From Syngnathus acus (lineage: Eukaryota > Chordata > Actinopteri > Syngnathiformes > Syngnathidae): 64,000 bases of DNA. The notes beneath the pieces were generated by a model, which made no database searches, had not been told where the DNA came from, and saw only the letters and a list, made by a program, of their open reading frames with translations. Below, one piece after another: positions 1 through 11,382 of the stretch; position 1 is the stretch's first letter, and every line of letters begins with the position of its first letter. The stretch covers positions 3,898,342 to 3,962,341 of the forward strand of contig NC_051090.1 in assembly GCF_901709675.1 (NCBI RefSeq), in the 5' to 3' direction. A program made the position numbers and the translations under genes.

Positions 1-105
1 TTGACTGTGTGGTCAGTTGTTCAAAAAGACAGGATGTGGTGTCCTTTTAATTCGAAGAACGTGAGCAAAGGTGTCTGAGGTATTCATCACGTTTGATTCT
101 TTCAG

Positions 106-824
106 ATGTCACGTGAGTTCAAGCAAGAACAGGAGTTGAGCAGAGCTGAGAAGCAAATCGGTAAATTTTGACAAAAAAAAAAACACCAAACTGTTCCCAC
201 ATCTGAATTGATGACGTCATGTGACCCTCCCTTTTAAGGTTTAGATGAAGCTGGAGGGGGGAAAAACAAAAATGACGAAAGGACTGCGGCTCACGTCATA
301 GGTAAGAATCTTACGATTTCAGATCAATTGTTAAAAACACACAAAATCAAACGTGACACTTACCGTTTCTGGACTTTGGGGCTATTTGTGACGCAGGGCG
401 AATCGAAAAGCACATCTTCCGCAAAACGCTTCGTTGGGAGCCACGCGTCGGCGTCGCGTTCACCGGCGGGGGCGTGGCCTACCGGGTGCAGGACGGCGCC
501 TTGCACGTTAACCAGAGCGGACTCTACCACGTGTATTCGCGGGTGGAGCTCATCTTCAAGCATTGCTCGCCCACGTCCTCTTTCGAACACAACGTGTTTG
601 TAAGGTCACCGTCGACCCCGGATAAGACCCTGATGGAGGCCCACCGGGCCGGGTTTTGCTCCCGGCGGATCGAAGCGAAGGAACGCCACGCTTGGACCGC
701 CGATAGTTACCTGGCGTCGGTTCTGAGACTCCACCAGGACGACAGGGTCCTGGTCAACGTGTCCCACCCCCAATTTATCAGTCACTCCAATCACGGCAAC
801 TTCTTCGGACTCTACAAAATCTGA
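106..824 (+). CDS. faslg: Fas ligand (TNF superfamily member 6), 5' exon outside the window
   Basis: Type II membrane cytokine of the TNF family that triggers apoptosis through the Fas receptor. Three coding exons are visible: 106-160, 239-301 and 397-824, with AG/GT borders and a frame that runs through all of them. The first exon here encodes the stalk and ends with AEKQIG, matching the EKQIG of mammalian FasL; the last encodes the TNF homology domain. Visible hallmarks are LRWEP, the GLYHVYSRV strand, the two cysteines in FKHCSP and AGFCSR that fit the conserved FasL disulfide, and the C-terminal FFGLYKI, diagnostic for FasL over other TNF ligands. The exon with the cytoplasmic tail and membrane segment must lie left of base 1, so nothing can be said about its proline-rich tail. 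The neighbouring TNF ligand on the other strand matches vertebrate FASLG-TNFSF18 synteny. Confidence 0.93.
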
Positions 825-1600
825 TTGGGAGTGATGTCATCACATTGCTGCCAAAAGAGATCATTAACACTAATATGATGTGTGTAGCATTATATTTATT
901 CAACACGAGTCCTTGAGCACAACTGATGATAAAAGGCAGGCTTATTTCCACGTTAACATCTTTTTGTATTTTGTCAACTCAAGATTATTTATAAAGCAGT
1001 ATATCTAGTAGTAATTTGAGTCAAGTAAAGAAACGAAAGTGGTTAAACCGCAATGTTCTTGTCCACGTAATTTCCCGTTCTATGGTTGTCATCACAATTT
1101 CATTCTTGTAATGACTGCAAAGAACCAAAGAAACAAACAACACCATAAAACAATATTTTGTAACGATGACGCAAATGTTTGTTAACCTCTCCACTGGGTT
1201 TTTGTGGGTTACATATGTGCAGGTTTTTGAGTTTGCTTTGCATGCCAGTGAGACGAAGGCGCTTGGGTGCATGGAGCTTGGTTCTGCAACAGGTCTGGCA
1301 GGCACTTCCTTCCTGTGCTAATATTGTCATCGGGGTCTTGAGCCCTGCGGTGACAGCGGCAGCGGCAGTTTTCTTTGCACCGCAAAAGTCAGCAATAACT
1401 TTGAACTTCACTTAAGCGAGGTTATCTGTCGGCAGTGTAAATCTGTTTTTATCAAATCACCGCAAATGGTTTTCCCCACGTTTTAATTGTTTTATCATTA
1501 TTTTATGTTCCATTTATTCTTAAAAGGTGATTTCACATGTTGTAAAAAACTGTTTTATATTTTTGAATATTTAAATAAAGCCTACATTTTGTAACGGACA
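825..1600 (+). other. faslg: faslg 3' UTR with polyadenylation signal
   Basis: AT-rich, non-coding stretch after the faslg stop. It holds several ATTTA pentamers (around 893-899, 983-992 and near 1510 and 1570), the type of AU-rich element common in cytokine mRNAs. An AATAAA at 1574-1579 is the first good polyadenylation signal. The short ORFs here have no recognisable product. That the AU-rich elements act on mRNA stability is inference from the family. Confidence 0.6.
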
Positions 1601-1967
1601 TTTTACGAAATGATTTCACATGTTGGGAAATTGTCTCATGTTTCAGTTTAATTTTTTTTTACAATTTAACTTCTTACATTCTCAGAGTCGACATGATAGT
1701 CACGTGATGGCAAGGTACCAGGAAGGAGTTTTCAGAGCAATAGCTTCACCTATTGGCGTTTCTTCAGAACTACAAAAATGGTTTCCCAAAACGATGTCCA
1801 TCATATTATAAAATTGACTGAACTGTCTCGCCAGATGAGGATAAGCGTTTCAGAAAACGGATGGACTTTATATGAATGTCATAGTACACTTCTGAATTTT
1901 TTTATTCTAAACTTGTCATGGTGGTATGACAAGCTGATCGACAATCCATCAATGCGTCCAAAACTCA

Positions 1968-2039
1968 TTCCCATACCGGGAGTCGAACCCGGGCCGCCTG
2001 GGTGAAAACCAGGAATCCTAACCGCTAGACCATATGGGA
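1968..2039 (-). tRNA. tRNA-Glu (anticodon TTC)
   Basis: Read on the minus strand the 72 bases fold as a full cloverleaf. The acceptor arm pairs TCCCATA with TATGGGA plus an A discriminator. The anticodon stem CCTGG/CCAGG encloses the loop TTTTCAC, giving anticodon TTC. The T arm contains GGTTCGACTCC (B box), and the A box is TGGTCTAGCGG. A TTTT run for RNA polymerase III termination lies five bases past the 3' end (1960-1963 on the plus strand). No CCA is encoded, as expected for a nuclear eukaryotic gene. No second tRNA is seen nearby, so it appears solitary. Confidence 0.96.
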
Positions 2040-2390
2040 GTTGTGCAATGATAACCACCAATTCTCTAGATAGAATGGTTTGTATAATATTTTGAAATAT
2101 ACGGGAACAACTTCAAAAACTGGTTCAAATGACATCGTCGACTCAAAAATCCCGATAGATAAATATATTTATAGATGCATAGAGTATATATTACATTTCA
2201 GAGTAATTATGCATTAATACAGCTTTTTGTTAAACATTGAAAAGCAGATTTAAGATGAATTGCATTGCTGTCAAGTGGCAAGATCATAAAGCAAGATATG
2301 AACGTGAAACCATGGAATAAAATTGTTAATGTAGAAACAAACCAAATGATTTCTACTTCCGTGTGAAAAGCAGCACAACGAGGGCGTCTG

Positions 2391-3233
2391 TTAAAGTTCA
2401 TAGATGTGGAAGGCGCCGTTGGCGTGCTGGCCAGTGAAGTGGATGCTCACCTTGCTACGATCGACCAGCTTGATCTTTTCAAAGAAGAAGACTAAGGACG
2501 TTCTGGTCTTGGTCTCAATGACAATCTCATTCCCTTCGTACGTCTGCTTGAGGTCCACCGACTCCTTTTCTTTGACCTCCTCAGAGAAAGCCAGCCAGCC
2601 GTAGATCAAGTAAGTGGTCGCTCGGGTCACGGTGAAGAGGTGGTGTTTTTGTCCATCACTCTCTAGGGAGGAAAGTATTAAAAAAAAAGATGTGTCAGCA
2701 GTCGCCACACTGCTGGATACTCAAAATAGAAACAGAAGGCTCACCTTGGACTGAACATGTCATGTTAATTTTGACTCTGTTGCTTGCTGCTCTGGCATCC
2801 TGCAGAGAGACATTGGTTAAGATAACGTCAGTTCTTTCTATTAATTAGCTTACGATGCAATAATCGATTATCGATTCAACCTTTCCCATTAAATCAAATC
2901 TCATCCTAATCCTGACCTGATCCCAACCCTGAACCAAAACCCAATCTTGATCTGCAAGAGTTTTATTCCAAATAGGCTAGTCTGCAAATATAAGTATGCA
3001 CAATGACCTAGTAAGAAACAAGTTAGCAGTGAGTGCACAAAGTGTCTCACCTGGTTGCGTGGGTACAAGTGGATGAGTAGTAGAGGTGCCACCACTAGTA
3101 GCAGCGCTCCAATCAAGGCCGCTGCGCGTCTGATGCACGCGCTCTGCTTGGTTGCACCCGGCCTGATGTCTGCCGTCTCGCCCAACATGCTGAACTCTTC
3201 CTGTGGCATAGCTTCTACCTGATGGTTTTCCAT
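2391..3233 (-). CDS. tnfsf18: TNF superfamily ligand, TNFSF18 (GITRL)-like
   Basis: A 169-residue type II membrane protein in three exons: 3051-3233, 2745-2799 and 2391-2662. The frame is continuous and the splice sites are canonical. Residues 1-35 are cytoplasmic, about 36-57 form a leucine-rich membrane segment ending LLLIHLY, the stalk is very short with one possible N-glycosylation site (NMT), and the rest is a compact TNF homology domain containing ATTYLIYGWLAF, similar to the YLIYG core of GITRL. The domain is divergent, so the assignment rests partly on position: in mammals TNFSF18 and then TNFSF4 lie beside FASLG in opposite orientation, as here. OX40L (TNFSF4)-like is the main alternative. 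The start is the first true ATG; an upstream GTG in frame is not favoured. A TATA box lies just upstream. Confidence 0.8.
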
Positions 3234-3267
3234 TTGCACTTATCTTGCCTCTCGTGCAGATTGCATG

Positions 3268-3275
3268 CTTTTATA
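3268..3275 (-). promoter_or_regulatory. TATA box of the tnfsf18-like gene
   Basis: On the minus strand the sequence reads TATAAAAG, a near-perfect TATA box, 35-42 bases upstream of the ATG. Transcription would start at about 3243-3247, leaving a 5' leader of only about 10-15 bases. An inducible TATA promoter fits an immune ligand. Confidence 0.6.
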
Positions 3276-5587
3276 AGGGTGTGACGATAAGTCGCCCGCC
3301 CACACATGGCATACAAAGACATGGTGCCGGCATCAGCAATTCCCCCTCTGGGCAATAAAGAAGAGGGAATACCTGCGTCTAAAAAAAGACATCGACCACA
3401 ACAGATTTAATTTGATTAATGACAGAAACCTCCTCTCAGATCACGTGTAATATAGCACTCGTTTATGATCACTGCATTTGTGCCACTGGCAATTTTCCTG
3501 CCACGAGAAATCAAATCAGTTGAAATCAAACTTAATAGAAAAGTTGGCCAGAATCTTCAGACTGATCACTCCGGGCTTGCATGCAACATGCGTGCGCAGC
3601 CTGACTGAAACAAAAACAAGCGAGCGTTGCATCATGCGAGTGAAAGTCTCGCAATCTGCATTGCGTTTCAGTGTTATGTTAATCGCCAGACAATCTCGGG
3701 AAAAACATCGTCACTTCCGGTTTTAATTTCTTTATGGATGTTATTGTCCCGCCCCCGCCACCCACTTTCTTCCGATCTTGCGTCACCACCCACAGGTGTT
3801 TTACCTGTTCACCAAGATTACGTAAGATGGGGTTTCGACGCTTTTACAGTTTTGCACTGCGTAATCAACTTTCTAAGTCGGATAAGTAAAAAAAAACATA
3901 TTGTAATCTAAAACACATTGCAGTGGAATACTGCAATGATTGCACCTTGCACTTTCGTCACAAATGCAAATGATCGGCACACCTCCCTGCATGGCGGAAC
4001 TCAGGGGAAAGGGAATTTGCATGCATTCAGACAAGAATAAGGTAGCTAAAAAATAATTATGGATCATTACATTATTGTTTGTAACCCATTGATTCCAACG
4101 TATCAATGCAAATAGAGCTAACATTCAGCAAGTGGCAGACTTTGAGGTGGCCTTGAAGTCAATCATTACATGATGTTGTGTTTGGGGTTTTCTACACTCA
4201 TTTTTATATACTACATCATTGCCGAAACTATGTAATAAAATGTGGTATTAAATTTGAGGATAGCGTTAACAGATCTTATAATAATATAGTGATGTTCTAT
4301 AAATAGCTAAAACATTGGAGTGTCACAAGATTTAGTGGAGAGGTTTGGGTTTGTCACCTGTCTCGAAACAGAAAATAATTCTTAGTGCAACGGTGAGAAC
4401 ATTTGATTTTTCCCAGACTTGAGCAGAGGGAAAAAGAACAGTACATGTTCCTGCAGGTTCACAGGTTAGAAGACTTCCAAAACTGTTTAGAAACAGACAA
4501 GCTAATAATTATTTGACGCAGCCTAATTATGTTATAAATCAACAAAAAGGCTATGTCTGAAACATTTTACTTATGAGACTTCCTGGAGAGATTGGACATG
4601 TGCCATGGAAAAAGCCATTGCAGTTTTTGTGCAAACCACTTTTGGGTATTGCACATCAAGGAAAGAGGCAAGTTTTACAGACGCAAGCAGACTTTCACTT
4701 TGGCTTCTAATCAGGTGTAAATGTTTAACAAACTTGTCTGCTAATAAAACTAGAGAGAGAGTCTCAGAAAAGATAAAAAAAAAAAAAAGAATTCAAAGTT
4801 TCACACAAGCAGCTTCCCCAAAAACAGATACTGATGAGTTTTCTTTCGAATGGACAAAATCAATTATTGATAGAAAGAAGTGACATAACTTGGCTAAGAT
4901 AGTTAGGAACATTAGCTTGCTTCAATTTACAAGACCAAAAAGAAAATGGATGTGTGTTAACTGTGTATTAACACATCTAGATGGAAGTTAGCCATATTAT
5001 AAATCAGTGGAGGTGAACATACAAGCTAAGACGTTTTTCCAAGAAGTCTTGATTGATGGGAAAAGACCTGCCTGATCATGTTTGAAGATAGTTCACTCAG
5101 GGTTTGTCGGATCTGTATTTCTAACGTCTAGTAATTTTCCACAGATGCTCGTGGGGAACAATAATCAAGTGTCCAAAAAGATAAAAACACCCAGTCAAAT
5201 GAATGTTTTGTTTAATATTGAAGATGGCGCCCCGCCCGCCCCCTCCCTCCCTCCCCTGTTCAAGTCTGTAATGTCAGTAGCTTAACGGCACAGTATGGCA
5301 ACTTTGCTCTCTCTCACACACGTACACACATACGCGCATTCATACACACAATCGTGTAACGCTGTATTATGATAATTAACACATGAAGTATATCTATGGT
5401 ACTTCATTGAAATATGTACACTTGGCTTTTTGTCACCTCTTTGACAGCAGTCACAATGACGGCTGGTTGGCGCGCTTCCTCCTTCCTTCGAGCTTCTGAA
5501 GAAGTACCTCACGTCCATGAGGAGGAAAAACAAGAGGTGAGTTCCCCCAGTAAAAAGTCTGCTTTTCTTTTCTTTTTTTTTTTTAAA
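3276..5587. other. Intergenic between the tnfsf18-like gene and fam20b
   Basis: AT-rich sequence with no recognised exon or RNA. It should contain the 3' UTR of fam20b at its right end (minus strand). A short CG-rich patch at 5222-5262 (GATGGCGCCCCGCCCG followed by CCCTCC repeats) stands out from its surroundings. Small ORFs such as 4605-4883 lack family resemblance or splice context. Confidence 0.5.
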
Positions 5588-7309
5588 TCACGGGTGCGGC
5601 AAGTTCATGCGGTCCTCCACCAAGGTGCTGTCGAGGCCGTGGGCCTCGATGCACTGCTTGACGGTTGCCGTCGCGCCGGCCAGGCGGCGGTCCAGGGCGG
5701 CCAGGTGCGGCTCGGCCAGGACGGGCCGGATGGGGTCGAAGGCCAGTGCCTGCCGCATGGCCGCGCTCAGGGCGCCGCCCCGCAGCAGGTTGAGCCGGTT
5801 CCAGGTGGACACGCGGATCCTAGCCAAAATCATGGAGGTCGATTTATTTATTCTTACGTGAAGAGTGAGAGTTGAAAAATGTACTCACATGCAGCACTGG
5901 TAAAGCGGCGCCAGGATGCTGCGCTCGTCCAGGGCGGCATTGCCGAAGCTGAAAAGACAAACCAGGAGGAATATGAGGCTATTAGTGTGCACTTGTTGGA
6001 ATTAAACCTCTATTTAGTTGAAGTCTAGTGTTCGTAATGCAGAGGAAAAAGTAAGATTTCTCCAAAACCTCTTAGCGTTGTCCAGCAGGATGAGCATGCT
6101 GGCGCCGCCGTCGTCCTGGAAACTCTCGTAGTGATGCCGGTCGGCGTTCCCGATCAGATAATCAAAGATGGCCGTGTCAATGACATCCAGTAGGCGTGGC
6201 CCCGCGTCGTACGGCGCCATCTTCTTAACCGCCGAGCAATAGCTCTCGTCGTACTCCCACCTGAGAACAAATCCAACAAATGTTACAATTATAATGAGAA
6301 TGGCACATTAAGAGTATATCAAAGCTGTCACCTGGCGAGCTTGCCCTCCCGGTACGTTCGACCCCAGGGGTGTCGGTGCTTCTGTAGCGGCCAGACATCG
6401 GGCAGCCACAGCGTCAAAGACCCCTCCATGATGTCGCCCTGGCCGCACGCCGGCTCGCTTTCCCGGCAGTAGTAGCACTTCCCGTAGAAGCACGTGTTGT
6501 TGCCCTGAGTCAGGAAGGTGCCGAGCAACTGCTCGCTGGCAACCGGCTTGATCTCCACGCGCAGGTTCACGTGCCTTCCCACCACTAGGGGCGCTCTTCG
6601 AAAGCCCAGGATCCTACGATAGAATGAGGTGATGTGAGCATGTCGGTTGCCATGACAATGAGTTTAGGCGACGCACCTGTCCAGGTGAAAAGCCGCCACC
6701 TCGGCGTTGTGTCGATCGTAACCGGCGTACGGCTCCCCTTCGACCACGTAGTCGCGATTGTATCTGTCAGACAGTGACAACAAAACAGCTGTGTGGTACC
6801 AATAAGCCAAATACAAAAGACAAACGATCTTAAGCATAGAAATAAAAGTGAGTTCTAAAAGACCTCTTGGGTTTGAAGACCACCTTCTGACCCCCGTCCA
6901 GCACCAGCAAGGCCTTGAGCTGGGTGCCCTTGTAGCCCACGTCAGCGCGCTCAATGCGGGCTTGGCTGAGGGCGCTCAGCACGGCGGCCAGCTCGGGCGC
7001 CTCCTCGGGGTACACCTCTCTGGGACCCACCCACTGGCTTGCGATCTCCCACGGGGACTGCAGGGTGTGGGTCAGGCGGGCGCCCCGCGTCAGCGACAGG
7101 CTGGCCTCCATCTAATGGCCAAACATCACATTGTAAACGTGGAACGGGTCGCCGGGCGAGTGAGGGACTGAGCGAGCGACCTTGCGAAAGGCCCTGAGGT
7201 CTCGCCTGCTGGCCGCCGAGCCCTCGCCGCCATCCAGCAGGAAGATCTTGGCCAGGCCCAGCAGGAGGAGCACGGCACACAGCAGAACTATGCGCTGCTT
7301 CAGCTTCAT
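5588..7309 (-). CDS. fam20b: Glycosaminoglycan xylosylkinase FAM20B
   Basis: Golgi type II kinase that phosphorylates the xylose of the proteoglycan linker, allowing chondroitin and heparan sulfate chains to grow. Coding exons: 7181-7309, 6864-7111, 6677-6763, 6332-6613, 6069-6260, 5889-5948, 5588-5819. They give 409 residues, the human length, with all phases closing. Residues 7-25 are the signal anchor. The kinase core contains [12 protein letters not shown] and KVVFKPKR (nucleotide-binding region), the cysteine-rich [14 protein letters not shown] loop, [10 protein letters not shown] with catalytic Asp289, and LLDNAKSFG with the metal-binding Asp309. All key residues seem intact. Intron 1 of the coding region (7112-7180) is only 69 bases, and several donors are weak (GTCGCT, GTCTTT, GTTTTG). 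A 5' UTR extension reaches the acceptor at 7373/7374, with a leader exon near 8223. Confidence 0.96.
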
Positions 7310-7373
7310 GGCCGACTCGCCTCGTTCACAGCCTCAGCCTTGCCGCCCCCCCCGCCGGCAAAATGGCGGCCGC

Positions 7374-8222
7374 CTATGAAGAGAGAGGGAAAATTTCAAA
7401 CCGGTCACACCATTGATTTTCTTTTGCGCCCCGAGACATCCGCTGCTGAGTACCACAGATTGACGCCATGCCCTAATTAAAACAACCATTCCGCTGCCAG
7501 CTGATGGTGTCAGCTTGACTGTTGCAAATATTGATCTAGAAAGAGAATGAGGGATTCCAAAAACAAGCATAAAAATAATAAAAATCACAATTATTTTGAT
7601 TGAGATGGAAATGACAATAAAAATGATTATTCACCGATTTCAAAAACTTATTTTTCAACTACTTGGTGTCACGAGTAAGCTGTGTGTGAGTGACCCTATT
7701 ACTGTGCAGAAATGTCATAGTAGTCTAAAATGTAGTTGCCAACGGCGTACAAGTATTTGTGACAAAATTCCATTATTGTCTTCCCAGGTAGAACAAATCT
7801 TGCAGGTCGCAAATGTCAACTCGTGCACAGCTCTCCCTCACTAATAACATGACAGCTCTACTAGTATGCTAAGCTGTTCTACAGTTTAGGGAAAAAGCAC
7901 GTATAATGAATGTGCAAACGTCTTTCCTTTTATTTACATATTAAGATGAACGAATGAGTAAGCCACGCAGGCAAGTTCACCTCTTCCTCCTCCTCGTCCA
8001 GGAACTGCTCTTTCATAACGTCAATGCTGTTTCTATGCATGAGAATAGCCATACAGGTTTTCAAATCAAAGTGAAAAATAGTTGGTTGTATGTTAAGCAG
8101 CTGTTCGGTTTAACGTTAACAATCTTATTTTGGCCAACCTGTGTTGCTATTCTGTATGCACCTGGCTGTGGAAGCTAAAGCTAAGCTAGTTAGCGAGCTA
8201 ACGTCATCGTTCGTTTTCTCAC
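7374..8222 (-). other. fam20b leader intron
   Basis: Mostly AT-rich sequence between the proposed leader exon and the first coding exon of fam20b. No other exon, RNA gene or repeat is recognised. Confidence 0.4.
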
Positions 8223-8340
8223 CTCGCGGCCATACGCGATCCACCTTTTTAGGGGACGAACTGAGTAATTAGTGATGCTAAATGAACTATTCCCCCTCCT
8301 CGAGAAGACGTGTCGGTCAGTCAATCCCGCGCGGTAGCCC
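8223..8340 (-). other. fam20b: Probable non-coding first exon and promoter of fam20b
   Basis: On the minus strand a CG-rich segment ends at 8223 with the donor CGCGAG|GTGAGA. The matching acceptor is the pyrimidine-rich TCTCTCTTCATAG at 7374, which opens the exon carrying the fam20b start. Splicing would join them across an 849-base intron. The right limit is a guess because no start-site motif is visible. The leader contains a short upstream ORF starting at 8233. Confidence 0.5.
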
Positions 8341-8738
8341 TATTTGGTGGCTCCTGTCGGTTCGGTGACGCTCGGTGCCGTCCACTTCTGAAACATTTGC
8401 TGCTGTGCTCCTAACTTCCTTCAGGGGGCACTGTCGTACTGAGTGTGAGGCATTATTCTACGCGGTGCGTTTAAAAATGTCGGATTTTACAGGTAAATTG
8501 AATTTTATGAAAAGCCGTGTTGACGGCACTGAATCACATTTATTATTATTATTATTACTACAGTAGTTTGCACTGGTTTAAAGCACGGCATCACCCTGAG
8601 AGTCTCAAATTTATTATTTTAAGATATTTAAATTTCTATAACAATATTTTATTCTGAAAAATAATTTCATAAAGTAAAACATATTTGACAGTGATGAGAA
8701 AAGCTGCAGGCTTGTGGAGTAAAAAATAGGGCAGAGTG

Positions 8739-11382
8739 TTTATTAGTTCTCAGTGTTCACAATGGTAAGCGCATCACTCAGCATGAGGTCATAGCGCTCA
8801 CACACATACACACATGCACACACACGTACACATTGGCGTTGCCACCTTGACATGTTGTGGACGGCAAACTCTCGCTCAGAAGGCAGGATTCATTCACAGC
8901 ATGGAAACACATTGACCACATCATGTATTGAAACATCAACTCATGGAGTGTGGAGGTGGAGGGGGGGTCAGAGGGCAGGGGTCCACTTTAAACGGAAAAG
9001 GGAATTTTCAAGTGAGCAACTTGCCAGTTTGCCCCGACCGCTCACGTGAACAGTCATTGTCTGACTTGTGATTGGCGAGTTGACTAAATGAAAGACGTGA
9101 CCAAAACTGTACATAAATGGTAAACAAAACAAAATTCACAATAAACGCTTTTGGTAATTTGAAAATTCCTAGTATGATTCAAATATTTGTAACCACCCAA
9201 ACTATCCATCCCAACCATAACTTGTGCATTCTTTCTCAACCTTCAAACATTTGTCCGTTAGTCCCTAAGCACAACCGCAATGCATTTGATTTTTTTTTTT
9301 TCCCACGTCTGTCCATTCACAGGTGCTCAAAATGGCAGCCTGTCCGAAATCAATTTTTGTTCTCATTAGGGTCGCAAATGCAGTGTGGTGATGTCTCAAA
9401 GGACTACAAAGATTATTGAATCGCATGCATTCACAGCCTTTTTTTTTTTTTTTTTTTTTGTGGTTCTCCCAAAAAACCAAAGAAGCTCTCCCAAGGGGCC
9501 GCCATTTTTTCACTTGGCCTTCAAGTCACGACGCAGATGATTGTTTCGCAGCTGCTAGTGGCTCAAGTTAGGACCTTTAAAAATATATATTTGGATATAC
9601 ATCTATATATACTGTCTGTATATATACACGTACAGGTGCCGAGCCTGGCTTTGGTTTCCCACAGTATCGTCCGACTTGTTTGATCAAGTCTGCTGATTTT
9701 GTTTGGGCCTGATAAACTCAGCTGGCGACTTTTCTTGGGTTTGCTTGTTGGGTCTGTGAAGTGCATTAGTGGGAGCTCACCATGGTTAGATGATGTAAAC
9801 GCACGCAATGTAAACAGCCACTTTCCAAAGAACTCGACACCCACACGCGCCCCGGCTCCCGTGTTGATTAACACTGGCAAAGTGCGGATGCAAACGCTAC
9901 AACTGGGAGGTGGGGGGCGTGAGAATAAAACGCGCCTAAAACACAAAGGAGGAAAAGAAAGTGGATTTAGATTGGTGCCATCGGAGTTGCAATTGAATTT
10001 AGGTGTTTCAATCTGTTGAAATATTCAGTTTTTAATTTTTGCATGTAGATAAATTCAACCGCCCCCCCCTCCCCAAAGATGTATGTAAAAAAATGTTTTG
10101 TGAAAAAGAATATTCAAAAAACTAAATGTAAAAAAAAAAAAAAGCTATCTCCACTCAGTGAAACTGTTTACCTTGTGGTTTGTTTATTTTTTAAACATTT
10201 TGGAGATTTAAAGTATTAAATGTCCTAGAGAATTCATTTCTCATTCATTCATTTCAGAATTCATACTATTTATAATATATATTTGTAGACATTTTTTTCC
10301 TCACAGAATGTTGATTTTCCTTTGCTTGTTAAATGTTATATAATTTACATTAAAAATGCAACATTTCCAAAAACATTCAATTTAGAACTGAATATTTTAA
10401 AATCATTTTTATGTGAATTTTTTTACACTGAATTTTTGAGACGCTTTTCGATAGATGTTAAATTATCTCAATTTTTTGAACATGTTGAACTCCTCCTCCA
10501 AAAAAATAAAAAAATATTTCAATACTACTTTATAAATTCAAATGTAAACTCTGATGGCACCGATGTATTTCCATAAACAACAAAAAGTGTAACAGTTTCA
10601 AATTCAATGTAACAGACACACAATGTGCAATCAATTGACTGTGTGGTAATACTGTGTCAACTGCACCGACTCTCCCAAAAAAGAAGAAAAAACATGACAC
10701 TACTTATTTTTCTGTTAAAAAAAAAAAAATACAAACAACATTCTGCGCACCTCCATGTCGCTTTAAAGTCCACATCACAGACTGCTTCACAGTCTGCTTG
10801 TTGTTCATCTGCCAACCCAAAGTTGTTCAAAAGGAGGAAGCATCCAAGCGGGGTGTTAGCTTAGGTTCTGGGAATATCGTACCTGTGCGGGATGACATAA
10901 GCACCTCCCTGCAAACACATTTTATGTACAAAACACTTGACACAAACAAAGGAGAGCACGTTACGAAGCGAACCAATTAGGGGAGCCCTTAGGTTTGATC
11001 CGAGTTTCCCTCGAAACTGAAATGTTTGGAATGGCCCCAAAAGGAGTCCTCTCAATGTCTCCTCGTCGGCTGAGCAAGACGAGAAAAGGGGACGCCGGTA
11101 AAAAGAAAACGATACAACAAAAAGAAATCAAATAAAAACAAAAGGAGGGGAGGATGAGCTCCGTCTGATTGGTGAGCAAGAGTTCAATCACCTGCTCAGA
11201 CGTGAGAGCAGTGGTGCGCTTCCTTGTTCAGTAGTCGAGTCCACACACACACGGCTTGTCTCTTAAGGCAGTGGTGGCAGGTGAGGCTGCAGCGAGGTCA
11301 GCAGGGGGTTGGCGGGCTTTACCGGGCAGTGAAAGCTCCAAGTGGTGCGTCGGAAAGCTCCGCCGCCTCCTCGTCGGGCCGC
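8739..11382 (-). other. ralgps2: ralgps2 3' UTR
   Basis: About 2.6 kb of sequence without coding features follows the ralgps2 stop on the minus strand. Candidate AATAAA signals, read on the minus strand, lie at 10183-10188 and 8739-8744, so a short and a long 3' end are possible. The region holds a CA-rich stretch (8799-8832), several A/T runs (for example 9439-9460) and no recognisable coding exon. The extent is inferred from these signals only. Confidence 0.45.

Noticed and set aside
5414-5875. 153-codon plus-strand ORF opposite the fam20b last exon
   Set aside because: Its second half is the antisense of the fam20b kinase C-terminus and the first half has no coding signature.
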